Source: Ancylobacter polymorphus (GTDB lineage Bacteria > Pseudomonadota > Alphaproteobacteria > Rhizobiales > Xanthobacteraceae). From it: a DNA stretch of 64,000 nt. Position 1 is the first letter of the stretch. Each line of letters begins with the position of its first letter. A model generated the notes under the pieces. It had not been told where the DNA came from. It saw only the letters and a list, made by a program, of their open reading frames with translations, and did not search any database. The position numbers and the translations under genes were made by a program. The stretch lies in the NCBI RefSeq assembly GCF_030813495.1, contig NZ_JAUSUI010000004.1, forward strand, positions 62,001 through 126,000, read 5' to 3'. This document shows positions 40,914 to 49,656 of the stretch, in pieces.

Positions 40914-42269
40914 TCAGGCTGCGCCCGCGAAGGAGCGCTCCATCTCGCGGCGCAGGCGCACCGCCGGGCTGTCCTTCACCTCGACATCGGCCCAGCCGAC
41001 GATCTCGCCTTCCGCAATGTCGCGGGTGAGCGTGACGTGATGGGCGAGGCCGATAGGCAGGCCACCCTTGGCGAGCGAGGTGGCAGCGGGAAAGAGCTTG
41101 CCCCAGACGGTGAAGCCGCCTTCGCCATCCAGCGTCTCGCCGGCCTTTAGCGGCCGCTTGGCCACCGCCACCACATCGGCGTTGAAGGCTTCCGTCACCC
41201 CGGTCGGCTCCTGGCGCAGCGCCGCCGAGGCGACGCTGACGCCCAGTTCCAGCCCGATGAGGTGATAGGGCCGGTAGAGCGCGGTATAGCGGCCGGAGGC
41301 ATCCGTCACCACGCCATACTCCTTGAAGCAGCGCCGGGCATAGTCGCCGCGCGGGCTGGGATCGGCCTCGAACACGACATAGACGCCCCAGCGCAGATCG
41401 CGGAACACCGGGCGGCCGTCGCGCTCCAGCGAGGAGACGGTTTCCACCGTGCCGGAATGCTCCAGCACGCCGCCATGCTCGCGCGGGCGGAGAATGGTGG
41501 CGAGGTCGTCGACGCCGCAGGGCGGGAACAGCAGGCCGTCGGAAGGTGCCTTCAGCCCGGCCGCATTGGCGATGGCCGCCATTTCGATGGAGGATTTGGT
41601 GCCGTCGGCGAAGGAGTTGAACATCTGCGCGTTCATGCCGCCCTGCGCCGCCTGTTCGGCGGTGAGGCCGTAGAGGCTCCAGATCGTGTCGGGCGTCGAG
41701 CGGTGGAAGCTCGGCAGGTATTTGGTGCCCTTGCCGGCGCAGACGACATTGAAGCCGCAGGTGCGGGCCCAGTCCACCATCTCGCACACCAGCGCCGGCT
41801 GGTCGCCATAGGCCATGGAATAGACGACGCCCGCCTTGCGGGCGCGCTCGGCCAGAAGCGGGCCGACCAGCACGTCGGCCTCCACCGTGACCATGACGAC
41901 GTGGCGGCCATGCTCGATCGCCAGCAGCGCATGGGCGGCGCCGGCGGCGGGACTGCCGGTGACTTCCACCACCACATCGAGCCCGTCGGTGGCGATGAGC
42001 GCTGCCGCATCATCGGTAAGCATGGTGCGGCCGGTGCCCAGCGCCTCGGTGAAGGAGGAGGCGACGACGGCGTCCGCGTCCCACCCCGTCGCCTCCAGCG
42101 CGGCGCGGGCGCGCGGCACGGAGAGGTCGGCGATGCCGAGCAGATGCAGGCCCGGCGTGGTGCGCAGCTGCGAGAGGAACATGGAGCCGAACTTGCCGGC
42201 GCCGATGAGGCCGACACGGACGGGCCGGCCGGCATCGGCGCGGGCCCGGAGCAGGCGGGCGAGATTCAT
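40914..42269 (-). CDS. COG4091-type NAD(P)-dependent oxidoreductase with SAF domain
   Basis: The product is 451 aa from the ATG at 42269. Residues ~18-160 form a Rossmann domain (VRVGLIGAGKFGSMFLSQL; VVVEVTGSPAAGA), then a substrate domain (GDQPALVCEMVDWAR; CAGKGTKYLPSFHRSTPD). The C-terminal ~100 residues contain a SAF-type domain (VAVAKRPLKAGETLDGEGG). This is the family labelled predicted homoserine dehydrogenase, but it is not the biosynthetic enzyme; related members act on small sugar acids or aldehydes. The true substrate is unknown. It is monocistronic, with a 161-bp gap upstream. Confidence 0.8.
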   Translation of the reverse strand: MNLARLLRARADAGRPVRVGLIGAGKFGSMFLSQLRTTPGLHLLGIADLSVPRARAALEATGWDADAVVASSFTEALGTGRTMLTDDAAALIATDGLDVVVEVTGSPAAGAAHALLAIEHGRHVVMVTVEADVLVGPLLAERARKAGVVYSMAYGDQPALVCEMVDWARTCGFNVVCAGKGTKYLPSFHRSTPDTIWSLYGLTAEQAAQGGMNAQMFNSFADGTKSSIEMAAIANAAGLKAPSDGLLFPPCGVDDLATILRPREHGGVLEHSGTVETVSSLERDGRPVFRDLRWGVYVVFEADPSPRGDYARRCFKEYGVVTDASGRYTALYRPYHLIGLELGVSVASAALRQEPTGVTEAFNADVVAVAKRPLKAGETLDGEGGFTVWGKLFPAATSLAKGGLPIGLAHHVTLTRDIAEGEIVGWADVEVKDSPAVRLRREMERSFAGAA

Positions 42270-42430
42270 GGCGTTTCCTTGATGCGTTTCGTCCCGGGAG
42301 GCGGCCGGGCTTATCGTGCCCGGTCCGTTCGTTTCGCCCGCCGGTTCGGGCCGGCGAGGTTCTAACTTTCTGATTCTGCGCAATTCCTGTCGCAAAACCG
42401 CCAGGCACTTTTGCGGGAATTGCTCTTGGC

Positions 42431-43531
42431 TCAGCCGGCGGCGGCGCGGCCCTGCGGGCGGGCCTCTTCCGCCGCCACCGCCTCGATGACGGCGGGGGCG
42501 GGCGGGACGGCCGGCGCCTCGGCTTCGGCGCGTTCGGTCTCGGCGCGTTCGGCGGCGGCCTTGAGGTCGAGAATGCGGTCGGCGAGGCTCGGCGGCGCGC
42601 CGGGCACGCGCGTATGTTCGGCGAGCAGCGCCTCGATCTTCGAACCGGGGCCTTCCAGCCGGGCGGTGAGATGGGCGACCCCGGCGGCGATGTCGCTGAT
42701 ATGCTCGCGCAGCAGTGCCGCGGCCTCCGTGCCGTTTGCCGCCGCGCCATTGGCGGCCGGCGGCACGGCGGCGGCGAGTGCGGTGAGCTGTTCGATCCGC
42801 TCCTGCAGCGCCGCGCGTTCTTCCTGCGCGCGGGTGAGAGCCTCCTGCACCTTGGCCAGTTCATCCTTCATCGCGTGGTTCCGGCGCAGTTCGGTTGCGA
42901 GGCTTTCGCCCGTGGTGCGGACCGTCTCGCGCTCGCTCGCCAGATGGGCGTTGGCGGCGACGAGCTGGCGGTCGAGTTCGTGGATGCGGTCTTTCAGCGT
43001 GTCGCGCAGCGTGGTCAGCGCCACATGCTCGATCTGCAGCCCTTCCTCGCGCGAACGGGTGTCCTCGAAGGCGTCGCGCGTGCGGGCAAGTTCCGCGCGG
43101 GTATGGAGCAGCGCGGCGCGGGCTTCTTCCAGCGCGCTGGTGGTCGTCTCCAGCTCGGCCAGCAGATGGTCGCGATGGGTGGAGACGCTGGCATGTTCGG
43201 TCTGCAGCGCGTCGAGCTCGGTGGACAGCCGGTCGATCGTGTCCTGCCGCAGGCGCAGCGTCTCGGCCTGGCGGACGATCTCGCCATATTGGGCGGCGGT
43301 GCGGGCCTGCTGGCGCTCCACTTCCATCTCCAGCCGGCGGATGCCGACGGCGAAGAGGGCGCGCTGTTCGTCCTTGTCGGCCTGTACCTCGGCGATGGAG
43401 ACCGGAATCGCGCCCTCGATCCGCTTGCGGGTGAGCCGCACCGCCCGGCGCCACACGGCCGGCAGGGTGAGCAGCGCCAGCAGGGTCGCGGCCAGGAAGC
43501 CGATGGCGCAATACATGATCGCTTCGATCAT
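42431..43531 (-). CDS. Membrane-anchored coiled-coil protein of unknown function
   Basis: The product is 366 aa. A single N-terminal helix (~5-27, IMYCAIGFLAATLLALLTLPA) is followed by a basic stretch (RRAVRLTRKR). Residues ~55-270 are a long coiled coil rich in Glu, Arg, Leu and Ala (LEMEVERQQARTAAQYGEI…), then an Ala/Pro/Glu-rich tail. The likely topology is inner-membrane anchored with the coil in the cytoplasm. This type recurs in Hyphomicrobiales without an assigned role. It lies downstream of eipA on the same strand but is separated from it by a terminator-like hairpin. Confidence 0.75.
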   Translation of the reverse strand: MIEAIMYCAIGFLAATLLALLTLPAVWRRAVRLTRKRIEGAIPVSIAEVQADKDEQRALFAVGIRRLEMEVERQQARTAAQYGEIVRQAETLRLRQDTIDRLSTELDALQTEHASVSTHRDHLLAELETTTSALEEARAALLHTRAELARTRDAFEDTRSREEGLQIEHVALTTLRDTLKDRIHELDRQLVAANAHLASERETVRTTGESLATELRRNHAMKDELAKVQEALTRAQEERAALQERIEQLTALAAAVPPAANGAAANGTEAAALLREHISDIAAGVAHLTARLEGPGSKIEALLAEHTRVPGAPPSLADRILDLKAAAERAETERAEAEAPAVPPAPAVIEAVAAEEARPQGRAAAG

Positions 43532-43604
43532 GCGGTGATTTCACCTCACAACGCGGCGGCGGTCGGGAGCGGGACCGCCGGCCAGGGAGCCAACAGGTTA
43601 CAGA

Positions 43605-43632
43605 TACCAAAACGGCCGGGCTAGCCCGGCCG
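43605..43632 (-). terminator. Rho-independent terminator after eipA
   Basis: A perfect 20-bp palindrome (CGGCCGGGCTAGCCCGGCCG, 43613-43632) is followed on the minus strand by TTTTGGTA. It lies 21 bp beyond the eipA stop, in the right orientation to end its transcript before the coiled-coil gene. Confidence 0.75.
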
Positions 43633-43653
43633 CGCTGCATTCTACGGACGTGC

Positions 43654-44226
43654 TCAGAAGGGGTTCCACGTCGCGGAGGGCGTGAATTTGAGATAGCCGA
43701 TATTGGCGCCGAGGCGCACGCCGACGCCAGAGCGGATCGGCACCACCACGATATTGTCGGAGGCCAGCGCCGTCATGCCGAAACCGGCGACGAAATAGGC
43801 CGAGCCGGAAATGCCGCCGAAGCGCCGGTAAATGTCGTTGATGCCGTTGAGGTTGTACACAAGGATCATGGTGCGGGCGCCGTCGCCGCCGAAATCCCAG
43901 CCGAGCGAAGGGCCCTGCCAGTAGACCTTCAGGTCGCCGGCATTGCGGGTGTAGAGCGTGCCGTCGCCATAGCGCAGGCCGCCGACAAAGGCGCCGGAGC
44001 CTTCCTGGCCGAGAATATAGCCATTGGGCTGGCCCCACTGGCTCACCGCCTTCTCGATCGACAGAGCGAGGCCGCGCGAGACCTCGCCGAAGAAGCCATG
44101 GCCCTTCTCCACCAGTTCGTCCGAGGAGTAGGTGCCGCCCGCCTGCTGCGCGACCGCGGGCGCGGCGAGGAAGGGCAGGGCGAAGAGAAGGGCGAAGCAG
44201 GCATAAAGGGCGCGCAAGGTCGGCAT
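43654..44226 (-). CDS. eipA: DUF1134 envelope protein (EipA type)
   Basis: The product is 190 aa. The signal peptide is ~1-26 (FALLFALPFLAAPAVAQ). The mature part is the DUF1134 beta-rich fold: YSSDELVEKGHGFFGEVSRG, IEKAVSQWGQPNGYILGQEG, VGGLRYGDGTLYT, SLGWDFGGDGARTMILVYNL and YRRFGGISGSAYFVAGFG. In Brucella the DUF1134 protein EipA is periplasmic, needed for envelope integrity and regulated by CtrA. Here it sits 4.2 kb from ctrA and 1.2 kb from chpT. Regulation by CtrA in this organism is inference; I did not find a full CtrA site in its short upstream region. Confidence 0.88.
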   Translation of the reverse strand: MPTLRALYACFALLFALPFLAAPAVAQQAGGTYSSDELVEKGHGFFGEVSRGLALSIEKAVSQWGQPNGYILGQEGSGAFVGGLRYGDGTLYTRNAGDLKVYWQGPSLGWDFGGDGARTMILVYNLNGINDIYRRFGGISGSAYFVAGFGMTALASDNIVVVPIRSGVGVRLGANIGYLKFTPSATWNPF

Positions 44227-44397
44227 GGGCGGTCTCGCGTTTGATCTCGACGGGCAGGGCGCCGCCGGTGACGGGCCCGTTTCAGGACCCGGGCAACCGG
44301 CACCGCGCGCCTATCAATAGCATGGAGTGCGACCAGAGAAAGGCACGGCCGGCCCAAAAGGGCGGAAGCGGGGCAGGTGTGGCCCGGCGGCCTTCGC

Positions 44398-45225
44398 CTA
44401 CACCTCGCGGCCGCGGGCGATGAAACCGTGGACACGATAGTCCGCCTGCGTGCGCGCATAGGGCAGGGCGCTGCCGTCGGGCCGGCGCACGCTGCCCCCC
44501 GCCGCCCGCACCAGCGCATGGCCGGCGGCGACATCCCATTCGCACACCGTGCCGAAGCGCGGATAGAGATCGGCCCGCCCTTCCGCCACCAGCCCGAATT
44601 TCAATGCCGAGCCGCAGCTGATCGATTCGGCGATGTCGAGGCCGGCGAGAAAGGCCGAGGTCTCCGGGTCGAAATGCGAGCGGCTGGCGACAGCGACGAG
44701 GCCCTTTTCCGGCATCGGCCGGCAGCGAATCGGCGTCCAGCCGGCGGGGGCGGCGTCGTTGCCGCCGAGAAAGGCGAGGCCGCCCTCTGCGGTGGTGGCG
44801 CCGGCATAGAGTTTGTTCACCGCCGGGGCGAGCACGATGCCGACGCTGGGCACACCGGCCTCCACCAGCCCGATATTGACCGTGAATTCGCCGCTGGCGC
44901 CGATGAATTCGCGCGTGCCGTCCAGCGGATCGACCAGCAGGAAGGTGTCGGCCGGCGCCTCGCCCTTGCCCTGCGCCACCGCTTCCTCGGCGATGACGGG
45001 CACGCCCGGCAGCAGGCGGGCGAGTTCCTCGCGCAGGATCGCCTCGGCGGCGAGGTCGGCCGCGGTGACCGGGCTTTCGTCGCTCTTGCGCGCACTGGCG
45101 AGGCCCCCGCTGGCGAGCCCTTCGGCGCGGATGCGCAGAATGACCTCTCCCGCCTTCAGCGCCGCATCGGCGAGGGCGGAGAGCAGGCTGAGGGCGGGCG
45201 GCAGGTGCGGGGGAAGAGAAGACAT
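44398..45225 (-). CDS. cysQ: 3'(2'),5'-bisphosphate nucleotidase CysQ
   Basis: The product is 275 aa from the ATG at 45225. Lithium-sensitive phosphatase motifs are DESPVTAADLAAEAIL (metal site region), IAEEAVAQ, LLVDPLDGTREFIGASGEF (the DPxDGTxxF signature) and CEWDVAAGHALVRAAGG (WD-x-AA motif). CysQ hydrolyses PAP/PAPS-type nucleotides from sulfate activation. It is divergent from chpT across 154 bp. Confidence 0.92.
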   Translation of the reverse strand: MSSLPPHLPPALSLLSALADAALKAGEVILRIRAEGLASGGLASARKSDESPVTAADLAAEAILREELARLLPGVPVIAEEAVAQGKGEAPADTFLLVDPLDGTREFIGASGEFTVNIGLVEAGVPSVGIVLAPAVNKLYAGATTAEGGLAFLGGNDAAPAGWTPIRCRPMPEKGLVAVASRSHFDPETSAFLAGLDIAESISCGSALKFGLVAEGRADLYPRFGTVCEWDVAAGHALVRAAGGSVRRPDGSALPYARTQADYRVHGFIARGREV

Positions 45226-45379
45226 TGCGCGCGTGTTTCCGGCTGGAACGGGAGAGCGGAGGGGGAGAAACGGTTGGCCTCCATGGGAGCGCGGTGTATC
45301 ACACCCGGCGATGCCGGCCACACGGGCCGGCGCGATTTCCGGGCGGGCGATCCCGCCATAGCTCTTCGCAAGGGACGCG

Positions 45380-46030
45380 ATGACGACCGCCATCGACCTC
45401 GACAAGCTCGACCTCGCCGCTCTGCTGTGCTCGCGCGTCTGCCACGACGTGATCAGTCCGGTCGGCGCCATCGTCAACGGGCTGGAAGTGCTGGAGGACG
45501 AGGACGACCCGGCGATGAAGAGCTTCGCGCTCGATCTCATCGCCAAGAGTGCCCGCCAGGCGTCCGCCCGGCTGCAATTCGCCCGCCTCGCCTTCGGCGC
45601 CGCCGGTTCGGCCGGGGCGCAGATCGACACCGGCGACGCGGAGAAGGTGGCGCGCGGCTTCCTGGAGGACGACCGCACCACCCTGACCTGGCAGCTGCCG
45701 CGCGTGCTGGCGCCGAAGAACAAGGTGAAGCTGCTGCTCAACCTGCTGGTCGTCGCCACCTCGACCATTCCGCGCGGCGGGCGCATCGGCGTGGAAGAGA
45801 ACGGTGCGGGCGAGGAGGGCGGCTTCCGCCTCACCACCCAGGGCAGCCATTCGCGCATTCCCCCGCATCTCGTGGCGCTGCTGGCCGGACACCCGGCCGA
45901 GGAGGGCGCGGCGCTCGACGCCCATGCCATCCAGCCGCATTACACCGGCTTGCTGGCGCGGGCGACCGGCTATGGCATCGACCTCGCCCATGAGGGCGAC
46001 ACGGTGACGATTCGCGTGGCGCGCGGCTGA
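45380..46030 (+). CDS. chpT: Histidine phosphotransferase ChpT
   Basis: The product is 216 aa. The phospho-accepting histidine is in LLCSRVCHDVISPVGAIVNG near residue 24, at the start of a two-helix dimerisation region. The C-terminal half is a degenerate HATPase-like domain that lacks nucleotide-binding boxes, as in ChpT. In alphaproteobacteria, ChpT relays phosphate from CckA to CtrA and CpdR. ctrA lies 2.4 kb away on the opposite strand. cckA is not in the window. Confidence 0.92.
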   Translation: MTTAIDLDKLDLAALLCSRVCHDVISPVGAIVNGLEVLEDEDDPAMKSFALDLIAKSARQASARLQFARLAFGAAGSAGAQIDTGDAEKVARGFLEDDRTTLTWQLPRVLAPKNKVKLLLNLLVVATSTIPRGGRIGVEENGAGEEGGFRLTTQGSHSRIPPHLVALLAGHPAEEGAALDAHAIQPHYTGLLARATGYGIDLAHEGDTVTIRVARG

Positions 46031-46173
46031 GGCCGCGCCGCCTCTTTATGGCAAAACCGCGACGGCGGGCGGGACAGCTTCCCGAAGGTTCAGACGACAT
46101 TAACGGTATCGGTGGAAACTGACACGCGCAGGCCGAAAGGTCGGTGTGTCGTGTCCCGTAGTGCCGGTCGCCC

Positions 46174-47388
46174 ATGTTCCCCGTCGATTCCCTGCCCGCC
46201 GCCCCGCGCGGCCCCGTTTCCCGCGAAGCCGCCCGCATCGCCGCGAGCCTGCGCGCCCCCGCGCCGCGCCCGGAGCCGGCCCGCGCCGCCCCGCGCCCGG
46301 CGACGGGGCGCATCGAGATCATGGCCTTCGCCCTTGGCGGGCTGCGCCTCGCCTTCGCCGCCTCCCAGGTGATGGACACGATGACGGTGAGCGGCGCGCG
46401 CTGGGCGCGGCTGCTCGCCATGACCCAGACCGGCACGCTGGCGTCCAGCGGCCTGCCGCTCATCCATCTCGCCGCCCGCATGGGCGTGGCGCCGCTGCGC
46501 GCCACCACGGGCACGCTGCTGCTGCTCGGCAGCGGCGGCAAGGTGCGCGCCGCCGTGCTGGTGGAAGGCGAATTGCAGGCGCAGACGGCGCGGGTGGAAA
46601 GCCTGCCGCCGGGCTGGCGGCCGCGCTTTGGCAGCGGCGCCGACCTCGTGGACGGCATGGCGCTGCTGGCCGACGGCACGCGCGCGGCCATGGTCGCGCT
46701 GCCGCTCGGCGTGGCGATGAAGCGCCCCGCCGCCGCCGCGCCGGAGACCGACACGGCGCATCTTCTGGTGCGCGCCGGGCGGGCGCAGATGGAGGCGGTG
46801 CGCATCGCCTCGCTGAAGACTGTGACGGCGCTGGAGAAGGTGCCGGGCATCGCGCTTCTGCCCACGGCCGGCGCCCCGGCCCGGCGCATGCTGCTGGCCT
46901 TTGGCGGCGAGGGCGAGGTGGTGATCGTCGACGAGATCGTCGGGCTGGCCCCGGAAGGGCGGATCGAGCGCGTGGGCGGGTTGCGCTTTCTCGCCACGGC
47001 GCAGGGGCGCTACCGGCTGTTGGAGCCTTCCAGCACCCAGGCGCCGCGTCCCACCCCTTGCCGCGTGCTGGTGACGGCGCCGGCCGGCGCCGCCCGCACC
47101 GCGCTGCGCGCCCTCATGCGCTCCCTGGGGCATGAGGTGTCGCTGGCCGAGGATCCGCGCGCGGCACGGCTGATGGGCGAACGTTTCGACGTGATCCTGT
47201 TCGACCTCGACGCCTATGGCGAGGGGTGCGAGGCCGGGATTTCCACTGGACTTGCCGCCGGGCCGGGCCGGCGCATCGGGCTCTCGACCTCTCCTCTCGC
47301 GACGCCGCCGGGTTTCGAGGCGGTGGTGCCGTCCGGCGACGCGGTGGCGCTGGTGCTGGCCCTGCTGCAGGGCGCGCCGGGGCGCTGA
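46174..47388 (+). CDS. CheW-like and receiver-like protein, CheA remnant without kinase
   Basis: The product is 404 aa. After a Pro/Ala/Arg-rich leader (~1-45) come two CheW-type beta-barrel stretches: one from ~48 (IEIMAFALGGLRLAFAASQV; LPLIHLAARMG) and one from ~190 (AHLLVRAGRAQMEAVRIASL; VVIVDEIVGLAPEGRIE). The C-terminus from ~290 is receiver-like (CRVLVTAPAGAARTALRALM; FDVILFDLDAYGEG), with a possible acceptor aspartate but a weak acidic pocket. The order CheW-CheW-REC is what remains of CheA-REC kinases once Hpt and ATPase domains are removed. Position beside chpT, 143 bp downstream, suggests a scaffold in that signalling pathway; this is inference. Confidence 0.6.
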   Translation: MFPVDSLPAAPRGPVSREAARIAASLRAPAPRPEPARAAPRPATGRIEIMAFALGGLRLAFAASQVMDTMTVSGARWARLLAMTQTGTLASSGLPLIHLAARMGVAPLRATTGTLLLLGSGGKVRAAVLVEGELQAQTARVESLPPGWRPRFGSGADLVDGMALLADGTRAAMVALPLGVAMKRPAAAAPETDTAHLLVRAGRAQMEAVRIASLKTVTALEKVPGIALLPTAGAPARRMLLAFGGEGEVVIVDEIVGLAPEGRIERVGGLRFLATAQGRYRLLEPSSTQAPRPTPCRVLVTAPAGAARTALRALMRSLGHEVSLAEDPRAARLMGERFDVILFDLDAYGEGCEAGISTGLAAGPGRRIGLSTSPLATPPGFEAVVPSGDAVALVLALLQGAPGR

Positions 47389-47501
47389 CGCCCGATCACG
47401 CTTGCGCCATCCGGATGAGCCCGCTCTGTCGTCTCCGGCGGGAGCTTGCTAGCGTGCGTCGGTCGGTCGGCCGTGCGCCTGCGCGGGCCTTCACAGGAGG
47501 G

Positions 47502-47873
47502 ATGATGCGGCTTCGATGGCTCCGCCTGCTGCTGGCGCTGTGTGCGCTGGGCGCCGCTCTGGCGAGCCCGGTCGCGGCGGCGCGGGCAATGGCGGCGCCG
47601 GTTCCGGCAGCGTCCGCCCCCGCCATGCCCTGCCACGAGACGGCGTCGCAAGCGGCGCAAGCAGTGGCGCAGGCGTCGCAAACTGTCACCCCCGCGCAGA
47701 AGCCGGCCGCGTCGCATCTGTGCTGCGTGCTGACCCAGACCGTGCTGCCCCCGCTCAGCACGCCCGCCCTGCCGGTGCCGGAGGCGGTGTCCGCGCGCCC
47801 GGCCGTGCGGGCGGAGACGACGCGGGCGGGCCTTGCCCCGGCCATCCCGGTGCCGCCGCCGCGCTTTCTCTGA
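47502..47873 (+). CDS. Small exported Cys/His protein next to DUF305
   Basis: The product is 123 aa; two ATG codons at 47502 and 47505 follow AGGAGG (47495-47500). A signal peptide or anchor spans ~8-28. The mature part is Ala/Pro-rich, with MPCHE and later HLCCVL, a spacing seen in small copper-associated (DUF2946-like) proteins. It is followed 53 bp later by a DUF305 gene, which fits a metal-related pair. The identification is tentative. Confidence 0.55.
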   Translation: MMRLRWLRLLLALCALGAALASPVAAARAMAAPVPAASAPAMPCHETASQAAQAVAQASQTVTPAQKPAASHLCCVLTQTVLPPLSTPALPVPEAVSARPAVRAETTRAGLAPAIPVPPPRFL

Positions 47874-47926
47874 TCGGTCTCGCGCGGCCGGAGCGGCCGC
47901 TTTCCCACCATCAGAGGATTTTTCAC

Positions 47927-48319
47927 ATGAACCGTACCCTTTGCGCGGCGCTGCTCGCCGCCGGCTTCGCCCTGCCCATGCCGCTGCTGGCGCAGCCGGC
48001 GACCGCCCCCATGCCCGGCATGGACCATGGCGCGATGGACCACAGCGCCCAAATGAGCGCCGCGAGCCCCTCGACCCAGGCCTTCGAGGCCGCCAATGCC
48101 CGCATGCATGAGGGGATGGCGATCCCCTTCACCGGCAATGCCGATATCGACTTTGCCCGCGGCATGATCCCCCATCACCAGGGGGCGATCGACATGGCGC
48201 GGATCGAGCTGGAACACGGCAAGGACCCGGAGCTGCGGGCGCTGGCGCAGGAGATCATCAAGGCGCAGGAGGGCGAGATCGCCTTCCTGAAGGCCTGGCT
48301 GGCGAAGAACGCGAAGTAG
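47927..48319 (+). CDS. DUF305 periplasmic protein (copper-type)
   Basis: The product is 130 aa from the ATG at 47927. The signal peptide is ~1-22. The Met/His-rich segment PMPGMDHGAMDHSAQM resembles metal-binding linkers. The core has the DUF305 signature DFARGMIPHHQGAIDMARIE and AQEIIKAQEGEIAFLKAWL, a four-helix ferritin-like fold. Family members such as CopM bind copper in the periplasm. Probably co-transcribed with the gene before it. Confidence 0.85.
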   Translation: MNRTLCAALLAAGFALPMPLLAQPATAPMPGMDHGAMDHSAQMSAASPSTQAFEAANARMHEGMAIPFTGNADIDFARGMIPHHQGAIDMARIELEHGKDPELRALAQEIIKAQEGEIAFLKAWLAKNAK

Positions 48320-48378
48320 CGCGGCGTCGAAGGCTCTCCCGGACGGCCGCGCGGCCGTCCGGGGGGGTGCCCCAAAAC

Positions 48379-48405
48379 AAAAACCCCGCCTTGCGGCGGG
48401 GCTTT
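48379..48405 (-). terminator. Rho-independent terminator for ctrA
   Basis: The stem CCCCGCC (48384-48390) and GGCGGGG (48395-48401) with a TTGC loop is followed on the minus strand by GTTTTTGTTTT. It lies 30 bp past the ctrA stop; read on the plus strand the T-run is weak. Confidence 0.85.
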
Positions 48406-48434
48406 CAGTCGGGGAGGATCGGAGCAGCGGGCGG

Positions 48435-49136
48435 TCAGGCGGACAGGCGGTCCGACTCGTTGCCGGCGTCGCGCAGCACATAGCCGCGGCCCCAGACCGT
48501 CTCGATGAAATTGTGTCCCTGCGAGGCATTGGCCAGCTTCTTGCGCAGCTTGCAGATGAACACGTCGATGATCTTCAGTTCCGGCTCGTCCATGCCGCCA
48601 TAGAGATGGTTCAGGAACATCTCCTTGGTCAGGGTCGTGCCCTTGCGCAGGGAGAGGAGCTCCAGCATCTGGTACTCCTTGCCCGTCAGATGCACGCGGT
48701 TGCCGGCGACCTCGACCGTCTTGGTGTCGAGATTGACCACGAGATCGCCCGTGGTGATGACCGACTGCGCATGCCCCTTGGAGCGGCGCACGATGGCGTG
48801 GATGCGGGCGACCAGCTCGTCCTTGTGGAACGGCTTGGTGAGATAGTCGTCGGCGCCGAAGCCGAGGCCCTTCACCTTGTCCTCGATGCCGGCGAGGCCG
48901 GAGAGGATGAGGATCGGCGTCTTCACCTTGGCGACGCGCAGCCCCTTGAGGACGTCATAGCCCGACATGTCGGGCAGGTTGAGGTCCAGGAGGATGATGT
49001 CGTAATCATAGAGTTTGCCGAGATCGACGCCCTCTTCACCGAGATCGGTCGTGTAGACGTTGAAGTTCTCGGACTTGAGCATCAGCTCGATGCTCTGCGC
49101 GGTCGCGCGGTCGTCCTCGATGAGCAAGACGCGCAT
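48435..49136 (-). CDS. ctrA: Cell-cycle response regulator CtrA
   Basis: The product is 233 aa, nearly colinear with CtrA of Caulobacter and rhizobia: [20 protein letters not shown], acceptor aspartate near 51 in [13 protein letters not shown], a switch lysine in [17 protein letters not shown], and a winged-helix output domain ([46 protein letters not shown]). CtrA controls replication, division, motility and envelope genes. The C-terminal tail is short. Divergent from fliJ across 520 bp that contain clustered GANTC sites. Confidence 0.97.
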   Translation of the reverse strand: MRVLLIEDDRATAQSIELMLKSENFNVYTTDLGEEGVDLGKLYDYDIILLDLNLPDMSGYDVLKGLRVAKVKTPILILSGLAGIEDKVKGLGFGADDYLTKPFHKDELVARIHAIVRRSKGHAQSVITTGDLVVNLDTKTVEVAGNRVHLTGKEYQMLELLSLRKGTTLTKEMFLNHLYGGMDEPELKIIDVFICKLRKKLANASQGHNFIETVWGRGYVLRDAGNESDRLSA

Positions 49137-49185
49137 GCCAATCCCCTTCCCTCGCCATGGCCCCGGGGGGGTCAGCGCTCAACAC

Positions 49186-49405
49186 GACTCTTTCAAGCCG
49201 AGCGTGACCCCACCCCGCGCCCGGCCGACACACACCGATTCGTTACTCGTGAGACAAGGGGTAACAAAAACCGATTCCCGAGCACAAGCGGCGATCCGAA
49301 TTATCTTCGAGTCTTCCGCCAAGAGTTTGTTCGAAAATTGGAATTCCAGATCCCGGTCTTTAGAGTCGAATCTTAACAAGCATGCCTAAGTGAGTCTCTC
49401 GACTC
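49186..49405. promoter_or_regulatory. Cluster of eight GANTC (CcrM-type) sites upstream of ctrA
   Basis: GANTC occurs at 49186, 49237, 49273, 49309, 49363, 49368, 49392 and 49401; fewer than one would be expected by chance in this length. The stretch 49220-49400 is also AT-richer than its surroundings. Possible CtrA half-sites are CTTAACAAG (49372-49380) and ATTAATGAG (49449-49457), but I see no perfect TTAA-N7-TTAA. The 49406-49656 remainder holds the fliJ upstream region and no gene. Confidence 0.75.
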
Positions 49406-49656
49406 CGCTTTCGCGAAAGCCTGACCCCACCGGACGACATCGCGATCATTAATGAGCCCGGTAAACAAATCGTTTCGATCCGGAGGCCTGCGGGCGCTTT
49501 CCCCCAGCCCAGCACCCTTTTCCGACGAAAGAGTAAGGAAGCGGCAATATCTGTTGTCGAAAATGGCTTTGCCGCAGCGTGATGGCGGTACGTGACGGCC
49601 GCCTTGTCGCGCCCATCGGGGATGCGGGCGGACGACGGAACGGAGTTGTGCCGACC

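Noticed and set aside
40914..42269. Biosynthetic homoserine dehydrogenase
   Set aside because: The SAF-type C-terminus and divergent substrate domain place it in COG4091 rather than with threonine/methionine pathway enzymes.
49449..49466. Full CtrA binding box upstream of fliJ
   Set aside because: ATTAATGAGCCCGGTAAAC has half-sites, but the spacing is 8 rather than 7 and the second half does not match TTAA, so it is kept only as a possible half-site.
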